Below are positions 1 to 8,953 of a DNA stretch of 20,668 nt, piece by piece; positions within the stretch are counted from its first letter, which is position 1; every line of letters starts with the position of its first letter. The notes beneath the pieces are model-generated. The model was given only the letters and a program-made list of their open reading frames with translations, did no database searches and had not been told where the DNA came from. Source of the stretch: Pseudomonadota bacterium (GTDB taxonomy: Bacteria; Pseudomonadota; Gammaproteobacteria; Pseudomonadales; Azotimanducaceae); assembly GCA_027622495.1 (NCBI GenBank), contig JAQBYL010000016.1, positions 1 through 20,668 of the forward strand, in the 5' to 3' direction. The translations under genes were made by a program, and so were the position numbers.

Positions 1-428
1 GAGTACGAAAACTCAAGCGACAGGTTTTCCGGGCCGGCGAAGTAGATTGATGCACAAAAGCCGTGATCAATGGGGCCCAGCACCGGCACACCCTTTGAGC
101 GCAACCGATCACGCATCGCCAGCATTTCTTTATGGCTGGTGACCTTGAAGGCAAGGTGTTGCATGGCTCCACCGGCACAGTTTGCGGCCGGGTTGCCAGC
201 ATGGGTTGAGCCCAATTTGATATCAATGTCTTTTATGCCCGGATTGCACACAAAGGCGATGGAGCTTTCGTCGTTCAATCGCAGAAAACCGTGCCAGGTG
301 TTTTCCACACCGTGCATCCAGTAAAGCGCAACCAGTTCCATGCCCAGTTTGTCGGTAAAAAAATCAATCTGCGCCTTCATATCGCTGGTGCAGATCGCCA
401 GATGATGTAGGCCTTCAACTTTGTTCAT
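1..428 (-). CDS. VOC (glyoxalase/bleomycin-resistance fold) family protein, 3' end cut by window edge
   Basis: The visible 142 residues read as a vicinal-oxygen-chelate protein: an opening beta strand EGLHHLAICTSD (residues 5-16), a mid-protein MQHLAFKV strand (H91) and a closing LSLEF strand (E139). His and Glu in these places are the usual metal ligands of the fold. Members include glyoxalase I, methylmalonyl-CoA epimerase and extradiol dioxygenases; the substrate cannot be told here. The ATG at 428 follows a strong ribosome site (AGGGGGAAAT just before the ATG). The gene starts 52 bases after the MMPL stop on the same strand, so it is probably the last visible member of the long operon. 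Little sequence beyond E139 is expected, so only the C-terminus is missing. It could detoxify a glycolytic by-product of imported glycerol, but that is speculation from position alone. Confidence 0.85.
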   Translation of the reverse strand, partial: MNKVEGLHHLAICTSDMKAQIDFFTDKLGMELVALYWMHGVENTWHGFLRLNDESSIAFVCNPGIKDIDIKLGSTHAGNPAANCAGGAMQHLAFKVTSHKEMLAMRDRLRSKGVPVLGPIDHGFCASIYFAGPENLSLEFSY

Positions 429-480
429 ATTTCCCCCTGATTTCTCGCGCCCACTATTGTACGCCTACCCCGCGGACTAT

Positions 481-2991
481 TTATATCTGACTGCTGCGGC
501 TCGGCGGCTCGATGGGTCCAACCCCTTCCTGCGGCTCCAGGTTGCTCACAAACTTGACCAGCAGACTCGGCAACACAGTGAGGTTGGCGAACAGTGCCAG
601 AGCCATCGCCAGGGCGGTCAGCAGGCCGAACATGATGGTCGGAACAAAGTTGAAAAATCCCAAAACCGAAAAACCGATGACGATTGTCAGGGTAGTGAAA
701 TACAGCGCGCGGCCGATGCTGGCATGACACCAGGCGATCGCCACTCGCACATCCCCCCAGCGGGCATGTTCTTCACGAAAGCGATACAGATAGTGAATGG
801 CATTATCGACACCGATCCCCACACTGATCGCGGCGATGGTGGTGGTCATCATATCGAGCGGTATCCCTGCAAAACCCATCACTGCGATTACGCTTGCGGC
901 CGAGATAATGTTGGGGATCAAACCGAGAACCGCATATTTCAAAGACCGCAGCAGAACCACAAACATCACGCCGGTAGCAAGCAGCACATACAACAGCGAA
1001 TCCAACTGTGAGCTGAACAACTGCCGGAGCATGCTGTTGAACAGGACCATCATGCCCGAAACTTCGATCTGCTCTGCGGGCACACCCAGTTCCTGCTCGG
1101 CATGAGCACGGATGCTACTAACCAGTGCATCCCGATCAACCGCCGGACCGCTTTCGATGATGCGGGCAGTAATCCGCATCAGTCCCTGCTCCGGTGAAGC
1201 ATAGGGTTTGATCAGCTCGCGCCGCAGGTCTTCGGGCACAACACCCAACACCGCGGCAATGACCGCATTCGACAATGGCTCACCATTGTTGAAATCCCGG
1301 GCCAGCGTTTCCAGTGAGCCTATCGAAACCACCTTGCCGATTTCTTCACGCGCATCCATAAAGTCGTGCAGCTTCTGAACCCCATCGACTTTGTCGCGGG
1401 TAAACCAGTAGCGTTCGGGATACGCATCGACTGTGTCGTCAGCAAAGTCATCGGCGAACGGGTCGTTGTCGTCCACGTCCGGTTTCACGTAGGGCGCAAA
1501 TCCGATCACCACATCCAGAGGCACCGTGCCACCCAGAAAGCGGTCTATATAGCTCATGCCCTGATAAATTTCTGTATCGGTCTGAAAGTAGTCGACGAAC
1601 CGATTGTCCAGTGACAGGCGACTGATCCCGTACACGGCGAGACCCACAACTACCGCCGTTGCCACAAGCACCCCGCTTGAATGCCAGCGTGCCGTATAAC
1701 TCAACGCCCGGGTCAGGCCAAGATCCCGATCGGTGGCCACGATCGGTGTGCCTCGTTTCATGAGCAGCAGAACAGCTGGAAAGAACGTGAATGTAACAAG
1801 GAACCCAACGGCGATCCCAAGACACATCATCCAGCCAAAGTCTTCAACCGGGAGAATTCTGCTGGAGATCAGCGAACCAAAGGCCGCCATGGTCGTCAGG
1901 GCGGTATACAGACACGGTGCAAATTTACTGAGCATCGTTTCATGCACCAGGGCGCGAACATCGAACGCCTCGTGGCTGCGAAGCAGCTCCCGGTATCGCA
2001 CGATCAGGTGAATGATCAGCGATACATTAGTGATGATGATCAGCGAGATGAAGTTGGATGAGATCACGGTCGCCGGGCGTTGCAGAAAACCCAGCACCCC
2101 GATGCTCAACGCGATGGTGACCGCACAGGCAGATATCGGAACGATCACCCAGCGTGCCTGGCGAAAGAACAGGTACAGCGCACCCATCATCAACACCACC
2201 ACGGTGCCACCGAATACAATCAGATCGGTCTTAACGAAAGAGATCATGTCGGCGGCAATCATGGGAACACCGCCGAGATACGCGATGCCGGAACTTTTAT
2301 AACGGTCGCGGACCGCCCGTACCTGCGCAATCAACCGTTCGCGGTTGTCCAGGTAAACAGCACGCGCAACGGTGTACTCCTGATCAGCCAATGCCAGTTC
2401 CCGCGCCGCGCTCTGATCCGTTACGTCCATACCGCGTAATTGATCGCGTTTTACCACCACCGCTTTCAGCCGTTCATCCGGTGCAAGATCGATCCGCATC
2501 GCGGTGGTGGCTGCATCCGTTGAGATCAGAAGCTCGCGAAACAAAGGACTCGAAAGCAGTTCAGCCTTCGCGAGGCGGATATCAACATCCGGCGAGGCCA
2601 GGGTTTTGAATCCATTCGCCATTTCTGCAATCGGCACAGGGGGGCTTCGCAACAACGGAACATTGAGGATTGAGAACACCGACTGGACACCATCGAGCGC
2701 CTCCAGGTCTGCCTGCATAGCTTGTACGTGGGCGAGATTAAAAGCGTCGAGCGGATCACCGCTCAAAGGCGAAAAAGTCAGCAGCAGAAATTCGTCACCG
2801 CCGAAGACGCTGGCAATCCGCTGATAGGCAGCAAGATCCGGATCATCTTTGACCACCAGCGTTTCCGAGGATGCATCGAAGCTGAAACGAGTAGCAAACA
2901 CGCCAGCAACCGCAAGCGTCAAGATCACGAGTCCTAGCAATGTCCTCGGGTAGTTGAGAAACCCAAGGTAACCGCGCGCCAGCACGTTCAT
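481..2991 (-). CDS. MMPL/RND superfamily transporter (HAE3-type lipid or hydrophobe exporter)
   Basis: 836 residues with the two-fold RND plan: a TM near 15-33, a large periplasmic domain to ~253, a block of five TMs (~255-412), a sixth TM around 440-457, a second periplasmic domain (~465-660) and a final block of TMs (~663-815). TM10 holds G-V-D729-N with H733 and an R-F-R-E end, the typical proton-relay region. The matching place in repeat 1 (S324, H328, R-Y-R-E) lacks the Asp. Members of this class move lipids or hydrophobic compounds; HpnN and mycobacterial MmpL are relatives. The substrate is unknown. The second periplasmic domain has a very acidic stretch at 505-523. I chose the ATG at 2991 because AAGGAAG sits five bases before it; a TTG ten codons upstream (3021) is open but has no such site. 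It follows the binding-protein gene by 40 bases. Confidence 0.9.
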   Translation of the reverse strand: MNVLARGYLGFLNYPRTLLGLVILTLAVAGVFATRFSFDASSETLVVKDDPDLAAYQRIASVFGGDEFLLLTFSPLSGDPLDAFNLAHVQAMQADLEALDGVQSVFSILNVPLLRSPPVPIAEMANGFKTLASPDVDIRLAKAELLSSPLFRELLISTDAATTAMRIDLAPDERLKAVVVKRDQLRGMDVTDQSAARELALADQEYTVARAVYLDNRERLIAQVRAVRDRYKSSGIAYLGGVPMIAADMISFVKTDLIVFGGTVVVLMMGALYLFFRQARWVIVPISACAVTIALSIGVLGFLQRPATVISSNFISLIIITNVSLIIHLIVRYRELLRSHEAFDVRALVHETMLSKFAPCLYTALTTMAAFGSLISSRILPVEDFGWMMCLGIAVGFLVTFTFFPAVLLLMKRGTPIVATDRDLGLTRALSYTARWHSSGVLVATAVVVGLAVYGISRLSLDNRFVDYFQTDTEIYQGMSYIDRFLGGTVPLDVVIGFAPYVKPDVDDNDPFADDFADDTVDAYPERYWFTRDKVDGVQKLHDFMDAREEIGKVVSIGSLETLARDFNNGEPLSNAVIAAVLGVVPEDLRRELIKPYASPEQGLMRITARIIESGPAVDRDALVSSIRAHAEQELGVPAEQIEVSGMMVLFNSMLRQLFSSQLDSLLYVLLATGVMFVVLLRSLKYAVLGLIPNIISAASVIAVMGFAGIPLDMMTTTIAAISVGIGVDNAIHYLYRFREEHARWGDVRVAIAWCHASIGRALYFTTLTIVIGFSVLGFFNFVPTIMFGLLTALAMALALFANLTVLPSLLVKFVSNLEPQEGVGPIEPPSRSSQI

Positions 2992-2996
2992 GTGTA

Positions 2997-3003
2997 CTTC
3001 CTT
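2997..3003 (-). promoter_or_regulatory. Ribosome binding site of the MMPL gene
   Basis: AAGGAAG on the minus strand lies five bases before the ATG at 2991. It favours this start over the in-frame TTG at 3021, where no purine-rich site is seen. Confidence 0.6.
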
Positions 3004-3031
3004 AAACGCATCACCAGGCAACGCGTTATTG

Positions 3032-4810
<1,779 letters not shown>

Positions 4811-4814
4811 GTTT

Positions 4815-4819
4815 CTCCT
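4815..4819 (-). promoter_or_regulatory. Ribosome binding site of the binding-protein gene
   Basis: AGGAG on the minus strand, four bases before the ATG at 4810. It decides this start over the GTG at 4846 and places the signal peptide and lipobox at a normal distance from the N-terminus. Confidence 0.6.
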
Positions 4820-4861
4820 GATGCTCCGCTGTTTGATCGTGGGCACAGTATAGTGGTCTCG

Positions 4862-5134
4862 TCAGCCAAAGCGCATCAGCAGCCCGCCAAGTACCAGGCA
4901 ACCAATTGATGCCATGTATACCGGTAGTTCCGTAATACCAAGCCAGCCTGCGTGGATGAAGGCACTGACAAGCAGCGAAATAAAAAAACGATCTCCTCGA
5001 GAGGTGACCAGTGGCAGGAGACCTCTGCGCGGGATTGTCGGACGAACAAGTTCAAATACGGTCATCGCGACCAGACCAGCGGCGATCGCGGCAAAGAACA
5101 GCGCCGTCGGCAACGTCCAGGCCATCCACGCCAT
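4862..5134 (-). CDS. glpU: Small integral membrane protein of the glycerol ABC system (GlpU, DUF2160-like)
   Basis: 90 residues with three likely membrane helices: about 8-30 (LPTALFFAAIAAGLVAM), 50-70 (FFISLLVSAFIHAGWLGITEL) and 72-88. A conserved-looking R-P-T-I-P-R-R loop separates helices one and two. Small proteins of this kind (DUF2160) lie between the second permease and the binding protein in glpSTPQUV operons, exactly as here. They are counted as part of the transporter, though their exact role is unsettled. The ATG at 5134 shares its first base with the TGA of the permease gene (TGATG), a coupling overlap. The frame stays open far upstream (to 5521), but that part is a shadow of the permease gene. 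Confidence 0.85.
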   Translation of the reverse strand: MAWMAWTLPTALFFAAIAAGLVAMTVFELVRPTIPRRGLLPLVTSRGDRFFISLLVSAFIHAGWLGITELPVYMASIGCLVLGGLLMRFG

Positions 5135-5940
5135 CACACCCGCCCCATGGCAAAGCCCTTGACCAGATGGCGGCGCACGAACCACACCACCACCAGACCG
5201 GGCAGAACAGTCAGCACACCGGCCGCAGCAAGCACTCCCCAGTCGATGCCCGATGCGCTGATGGTCCGGGTCATGACGACCGCAATGGGTTTTGCGGCAC
5301 TGCCTGTGAGCGTGCGTGCGAGCAGCAACTCCACCCAGGAAAACATGAAGCAGAAAAATACCGTCACGCCGATCCCACCGCGGATCATTGGTAAAAAGAG
5401 GCGAAAGAAGAAAAAAACAAAGCTGTGGCCATCGATACGCGCCATCTCGTCTATTTCCACCGGTACATTCGAGATGAATCCTTCGAGTATCCAGACCGCC
5501 AGCGGCACAGTAAAAAGGCAATGCGCCAAGGCCACCGCGAGCGGCGTGTCAAACAGACCAATCGCTGAATACAGCTGAAAAAACGGCAGCAGAAACACGG
5601 CAGGTGGAGCCATGCGATTTGTCAGGAGCCAGAAAAACAGTTGTCGATCACCAAGAAAACGATAGCGTGAAAACACATAGGCCGCCGGTACCGCAACCAG
5701 TATCGATATAATCGTATTGATCACGACATAACTTAACGAGTTACCCAACGCAGTGAACCAGACTGGGTTGGTGAATATTTCCGCAAAGTTACCAAGCGTC
5801 GGATTTAACGGCACAACCTCAAGGCCTGCAGTGATGTCTCCCCGCGTGCGCAAAGACATATTGACCAGCCAGTACAGCGGTACCAGCAGATACAGGCAAT
5901 ATGCGTACACATACCAGCGTGCCCGCATTGTTGTGTTCAT
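5134..5940 (-). CDS. glpQ: ABC importer inner-membrane permease, MalG class (GlpQ-like)
   Basis: 268 residues, the usual size for a CUT1 second permease. Six helices can be drawn, starting at ~10-28 (VYAYCLYLLVPLYWLVNMSL) and ending near 238-255. The ATPase-docking EAA loop is E-I-D-E-M-A-R-I-D-G-H-S at 162-173 followed by L-F-L-P at 181-184; the G-x-x-x-x-x-x-x-x-x-L-P pattern is well kept. The start is the ATG at 5940, which forms a four-base ATGA overlap with the stop of the preceding permease. An open reading frame extends 23 codons upstream, but that stretch (through 6009) is only overlap with the other gene. It pairs with the GlpP-like subunit to form the channel. Confidence 0.9.
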   Translation of the reverse strand: MNTTMRARWYVYAYCLYLLVPLYWLVNMSLRTRGDITAGLEVVPLNPTLGNFAEIFTNPVWFTALGNSLSYVVINTIISILVAVPAAYVFSRYRFLGDRQLFFWLLTNRMAPPAVFLLPFFQLYSAIGLFDTPLAVALAHCLFTVPLAVWILEGFISNVPVEIDEMARIDGHSFVFFFFRLFLPMIRGGIGVTVFFCFMFSWVELLLARTLTGSAAKPIAVVMTRTISASGIDWGVLAAAGVLTVLPGLVVVWFVRRHLVKGFAMGRV

Positions 5941-6833
5941 AACCCGTCCTCGTCGTACGGATCGGGCCCTTTGCTGCTTCCCATGACGCTTGTGTAGAAC
6001 AACCAGCACAACAGCAGAATGACCAGAAAGTAGAGCACCGAGAACGCAGCAGCGGGACCAACATCGAACTGACCGACGGCCATGCTGGTCAGATACTGGC
6101 TCAAGAAGGTGGTGGCATTCCCAGGCCCACCCCCGGTGAGCACAAAGGGTTCGGTGTAGATCATCAGGCTGTCCATCAGCCGCAGCAACACAGCGATAAC
6201 CAGTACGCTGCGGATACGCGGGAACTCCACGTACCAGAACACCTGCCAGCGACTCGCGTCATCGAGCATTGCTGCCTGGTAACAGGCACCTGGAATAGCT
6301 GTGAGACCAGCGAAGGTCAGCAGTGTCACAAGCGATGTCCAGTGCCACACATCCATCGCAATCAAGGTCACCCACGCATCTGTTACAACGCCGGTAAAGT
6401 TGTAGTCAAAGCCTGCTGCGTTCACTGCCGCCCCCAACAGGCCGATGTCGGGGCGGGCGAAAATCTGCCAGATCATGCCGACGACATTCCACGGGATCAG
6501 GAGCGGTACCGCCAGCAGAACCAGCAACAATGGCAGCAGACGTCCTTCACGGGGTAAACCTCTGGCGAGCACGATGCCAAGCGGTATCTCTATAACCAGG
6601 ATCAGGCTACTGAACAGGATCTGACGTAACAGGGCATCGACAAAGCGCGGATCCCGCAGTGTTTCGCGATACCAGTCAAAGCCCACGAAGACCCGGGTCT
6701 GTACATCAAAAATATCCTGCACCGAATAGTTGACGACCGTCATGAGCGGAATGACCGCGCTGAACGCAACCAGCAACACCACCGGCAGAACCCCGAGCCA
6801 GGCCTTGTTAGTGTTCGCCTGCATGGGTCTCAT
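5937..6833 (-). CDS. glpP: ABC importer inner-membrane permease, MalF class (GlpP-like)
   Basis: 298 residues, typical of the first permease of a CUT1 importer. The first helix lies at ~13-33 (LGVLPVVLLVAFSAVIPLM), followed by a short periplasmic loop and five more helices. The EAA loop at about 185-210 (Y-Q-A-A-M-L-D-D-A-S-R-W-Q-V-F and later E-F-P) keeps the A-A and D-A-S positions but lacks the Glu that normally opens it. A T-x-G-G-P-G-x-x-T motif at ~233-241 is the usual signature of sugar and polyol permeases. The ATG at 6833 overlaps the ATPase stop as ATGA; a second ATG three codons on is possible. The C-terminus is a short acidic tail (PDPYDEDGL). Confidence 0.9.
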   Translation of the reverse strand: MRPMQANTNKAWLGVLPVVLLVAFSAVIPLMTVVNYSVQDIFDVQTRVFVGFDWYRETLRDPRFVDALLRQILFSSLILVIEIPLGIVLARGLPREGRLLPLLLVLLAVPLLIPWNVVGMIWQIFARPDIGLLGAAVNAAGFDYNFTGVVTDAWVTLIAMDVWHWTSLVTLLTFAGLTAIPGACYQAAMLDDASRWQVFWYVEFPRIRSVLVIAVLLRLMDSLMIYTEPFVLTGGGPGNATTFLSQYLTSMAVGQFDVGPAAAFSVLYFLVILLLCWLFYTSVMGSSKGPDPYDEDGL

Positions 6834-7939
6834 CCGACTGCATGCCCATCAAGTAACCCACCAAGTAACCCATCAACGCGCCAGCCATCGCGATAGAGAC
6901 TGCAGCGCGCGATGTCTATTTTCAGTGCAGCTTGCGCCGGTAGTGTTACGGATCCGACCTCATTCAGTTGCTGCCGGGTATGCAGCCGCTCACCATCACA
7001 CACGGCGTTCATCAGACCAAAAGGTACCCCGCGATCGGAATGTTCGATTCGCGTGCGCTCGACTGTTAACACAATGTCATGATCGTCATTCAACGGAACA
7101 ATGCGGGCCCATTCGGGGCGAAAGCCCAGTTTGTACAGACCAGGCGCCGCATCGGTGGAACCGAGCAGAGTGTCTGCAAGCCACAGCTGATTATCCTGAA
7201 CCCTGGTGTTTAGAAAACTCATCCCGGGCGAACCGATGAAATAGCCAACATGTTCATGCAGGGGGCGTTCATACAACGCCTGTGCCGTGTCGGTCTGGAT
7301 GATCGCGCCTGCATCCATCACGCTGATTCGATCAGCAAAGGTCAACGCTTCGGTCTGATCGTGAGTGACGTAGATCATGGTCATGCCAAGCGAGCGCTGG
7401 ATGCGTTTCAACATCACCCGCAACCGCCACTTGGTCGCCGGCGCTACCGCGGTCAGCGGTTCATCAAGCAGTACCAGAGCGATATCCGGGCGTACCAGGG
7501 CCTTGCCGATCGCGACCAACTGCTTTTGAAACAGTGTCAGGTCCTTCGGCCGCCGGTTGAGCAGATCGGCAATTTCAAGCTTAGCTGCGATATCCGCAAC
7601 ACGCTCATGGCGGGCGCCACGTTTCCAGCCTGCATTTTTAAGTGCGAACTCGAGATTTCCACGCACATCGAGACCTTCATACAGCACCGGGAATTGAAAC
7701 ACCTGCGCGACGTTACGCCGCTCACCGAAGCGCACAACTTTACTGTCGAAGCAGATCTCCCCGGCAAACGCTTCACTGAGACCCGACAGCACGTTTAAAA
7801 GCGTGGTTTTACCCGCACCGGAACCACCGAGCAACGCGTGTGCTTCGCCGTCATTGATCACGAGATCAATGCCCTTGAGCGTTGCGTCTGGCGCCCCCGG
7901 ATAGCGGTGTTGGATGCCATTGAGCGTTATGCGGGCCAT
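6830..7939 (-). CDS. glpT: ABC importer ATPase with degenerate signature motif (GlpT-like)
   Basis: 369 residues: nucleotide-binding domain to ~235, then a regulatory OB-type tail as in MalK/UgpC. Walker A is intact (GGSGAGKTT, 38-46), the Q-loop is Q82, Walker B ends L-L-D159-E160, and the H-loop is V-T-H193-D-Q. The signature that normally reads LSGGQ is L-T-L-F-Q (134-138), and the D-loop Asp is Ala166 (P-L-T-A-V-A166-P). As I recall, a weak signature is usual for rhizobial GlpT, so this is probably family-typical rather than decay. The context S-P-G-M-S-F-L at 237-243 is also GlpT-like. The ATG at 7939 begins one base after the TGA of glpS; a TTG at 7951 would overlap it. It should act as a heterodimer with the GlpS-like ATPase. 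Confidence 0.9.
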   Translation of the reverse strand: MARITLNGIQHRYPGAPDATLKGIDLVINDGEAHALLGGSGAGKTTLLNVLSGLSEAFAGEICFDSKVVRFGERRNVAQVFQFPVLYEGLDVRGNLEFALKNAGWKRGARHERVADIAAKLEIADLLNRRPKDLTLFQKQLVAIGKALVRPDIALVLLDEPLTAVAPATKWRLRVMLKRIQRSLGMTMIYVTHDQTEALTFADRISVMDAGAIIQTDTAQALYERPLHEHVGYFIGSPGMSFLNTRVQDNQLWLADTLLGSTDAAPGLYKLGFRPEWARIVPLNDDHDIVLTVERTRIEHSDRGVPFGLMNAVCDGERLHTRQQLNEVGSVTLPAQAALKIDIARCSLYRDGWRVDGLLGGLLDGHAVG

Positions 7940-7940
7940 A

Positions 7941-8948
7941 TCAACGCTCAAACCGCATCACATTGGCCGGGTCGGCATACAGGGTTGCAGCCGCGCCCGC
8001 TACAGCATCAGTGACACCAATCGATCGCACCACCCAGTTTTCGTCCTGGCAGCGGCAGTGAACGAAGGTCTCTGAACCGTTGGTTTCACGCTCCACAATC
8101 GTGGCCGGAAACGCCGTCGCGTCCGCAGAGGGTGGCTTAAACGACAGATGCTCGGGCCGAACGGCGAGCCAGTGGTCAGGCCCAAACAGCAGGTTGACGC
8201 CGGGATCGCTCATCAGATCCGCAGCGACCAGCGACACCGGCCGGCTGTACACATCCACCGGTCGGCCGCTTTGAACATACTCGCCGGCCTTGAGCAGCAG
8301 AACCCGGTCACCGAGCGCAAACGCGGCCAGCGGGTCGCTACTGGTATAGATCACAGTCTGACGCGTCTGGCGCGTGAGAGTGCGCAGCTGACCCTCCAGT
8401 TCTTCGCGCAGTTTGTAGTCGAGATTAACCAGCGGTTCGTCCAGCACCAGGACCGCTGCGTCCTGCGCCAGCGCCCGGCCGATGGCCACCCGTTGCTGCT
8501 GACCGCCAGAAAGTTCATGGGGGTAGCGATCCAGCAGAAGATCGATCTGCAGGCTTTCTGCCACCATCCGGACTCGACGGGCGACCGCCTGCGCGTCTCC
8601 CCCATTCCCGCGCCCCTGGTGATGTGCTGTGTCGCGGCCACGGCGACGATGCCGGGCTCGCAGCGGAGACGCCAGATTCTGTTCCACGGTCCAGTTTGGG
8701 TAGTTCACAAACGCCTGAAACACCATGGCTACCGGTCGCAGCCGTGCATTCAGACCACTGATATCGATGCCGTCAATGAATAGGCTCCCAGCAGGAGCCG
8801 CATCGAGCCCGGCAATCAGGCGACATAACGCACTCTTGCCGGAGTGATGCCGGCCCAGCACGACCGTTAATTCGCCATCGGCAAACTCATGGTCGATGCC
8901 CGAAGGCGCACCGGCCCGCAACTTCAACTGCTTAAGACGAAGCGACAC
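7941..8948 (-). CDS. glpS: ABC importer ATPase (GlpS-like)
   Basis: 335 residues. Walker A is G-R-H-H-S-G-K-S (32-39), fitting GxxxxGK[ST] with unusual central residues. The Q-loop is Q78, the signature is a perfect LSGGQ (146-150), Walker B is V-L-V-L-D-E (166-171) and the D-loop is N-L-D. The H-loop His is missing: I-Y-T-S-S204-D where V-T-H-D is expected. My recollection of rhizobial GlpS also lacks this His. Between residues ~99 and 119 there is an Arg/His/Gly-rich stretch that looks inserted into the helical domain compared with relatives I recall. The start is a GTG at 8948, five bases after the upstream permease stop; no other in-frame start lies nearby upstream. It is the first gene of the ABC set. 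Confidence 0.88.
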   Translation of the reverse strand: MSLRLKQLKLRAGAPSGIDHEFADGELTVVLGRHHSGKSALCRLIAGLDAAPAGSLFIDGIDISGLNARLRPVAMVFQAFVNYPNWTVEQNLASPLRARHRRRGRDTAHHQGRGNGGDAQAVARRVRMVAESLQIDLLLDRYPHELSGGQQQRVAIGRALAQDAAVLVLDEPLVNLDYKLREELEGQLRTLTRQTRQTVIYTSSDPLAAFALGDRVLLLKAGEYVQSGRPVDVYSRPVSLVAADLMSDPGVNLLFGPDHWLAVRPEHLSFKPPSADATAFPATIVERETNGSETFVHCRCQDENWVVRSIGVTDAVAGAAATLYADPANVMRFER

Positions 8949-8953
8949 GCGCG

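Noticed and set aside
421..1011. Long plus-strand open frame opposite the MMPL gene
   Set aside because: It is an antisense shadow: Gln/His-rich, with no recognisable domain, and the minus-strand reading is a clear MMPL protein.
2788..2802. G-G-D-E-F in the MMPL protein (residues 64-68), which looks like a diguanylate cyclase motif
   Set aside because: It sits in the first periplasmic strand of an RND transporter (V-F-G-G-D-E-F-L-L-L). No cyclase fold surrounds it, and similar G-x-D-E-F text is common in this transporter class.
2992..3021. TTG start of the MMPL gene at 3021
   Set aside because: The ATG at 2991 has AAGGAAG at ideal spacing and gives the usual short N-terminus before the first helix.
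5135..5521. An N-terminal extension of the small GlpU-like protein to 219 residues
   Set aside because: The upstream part overlaps the permease gene in another frame and has no membrane or family pattern. The start at 5134 fits the family length and the TGATG overlap.
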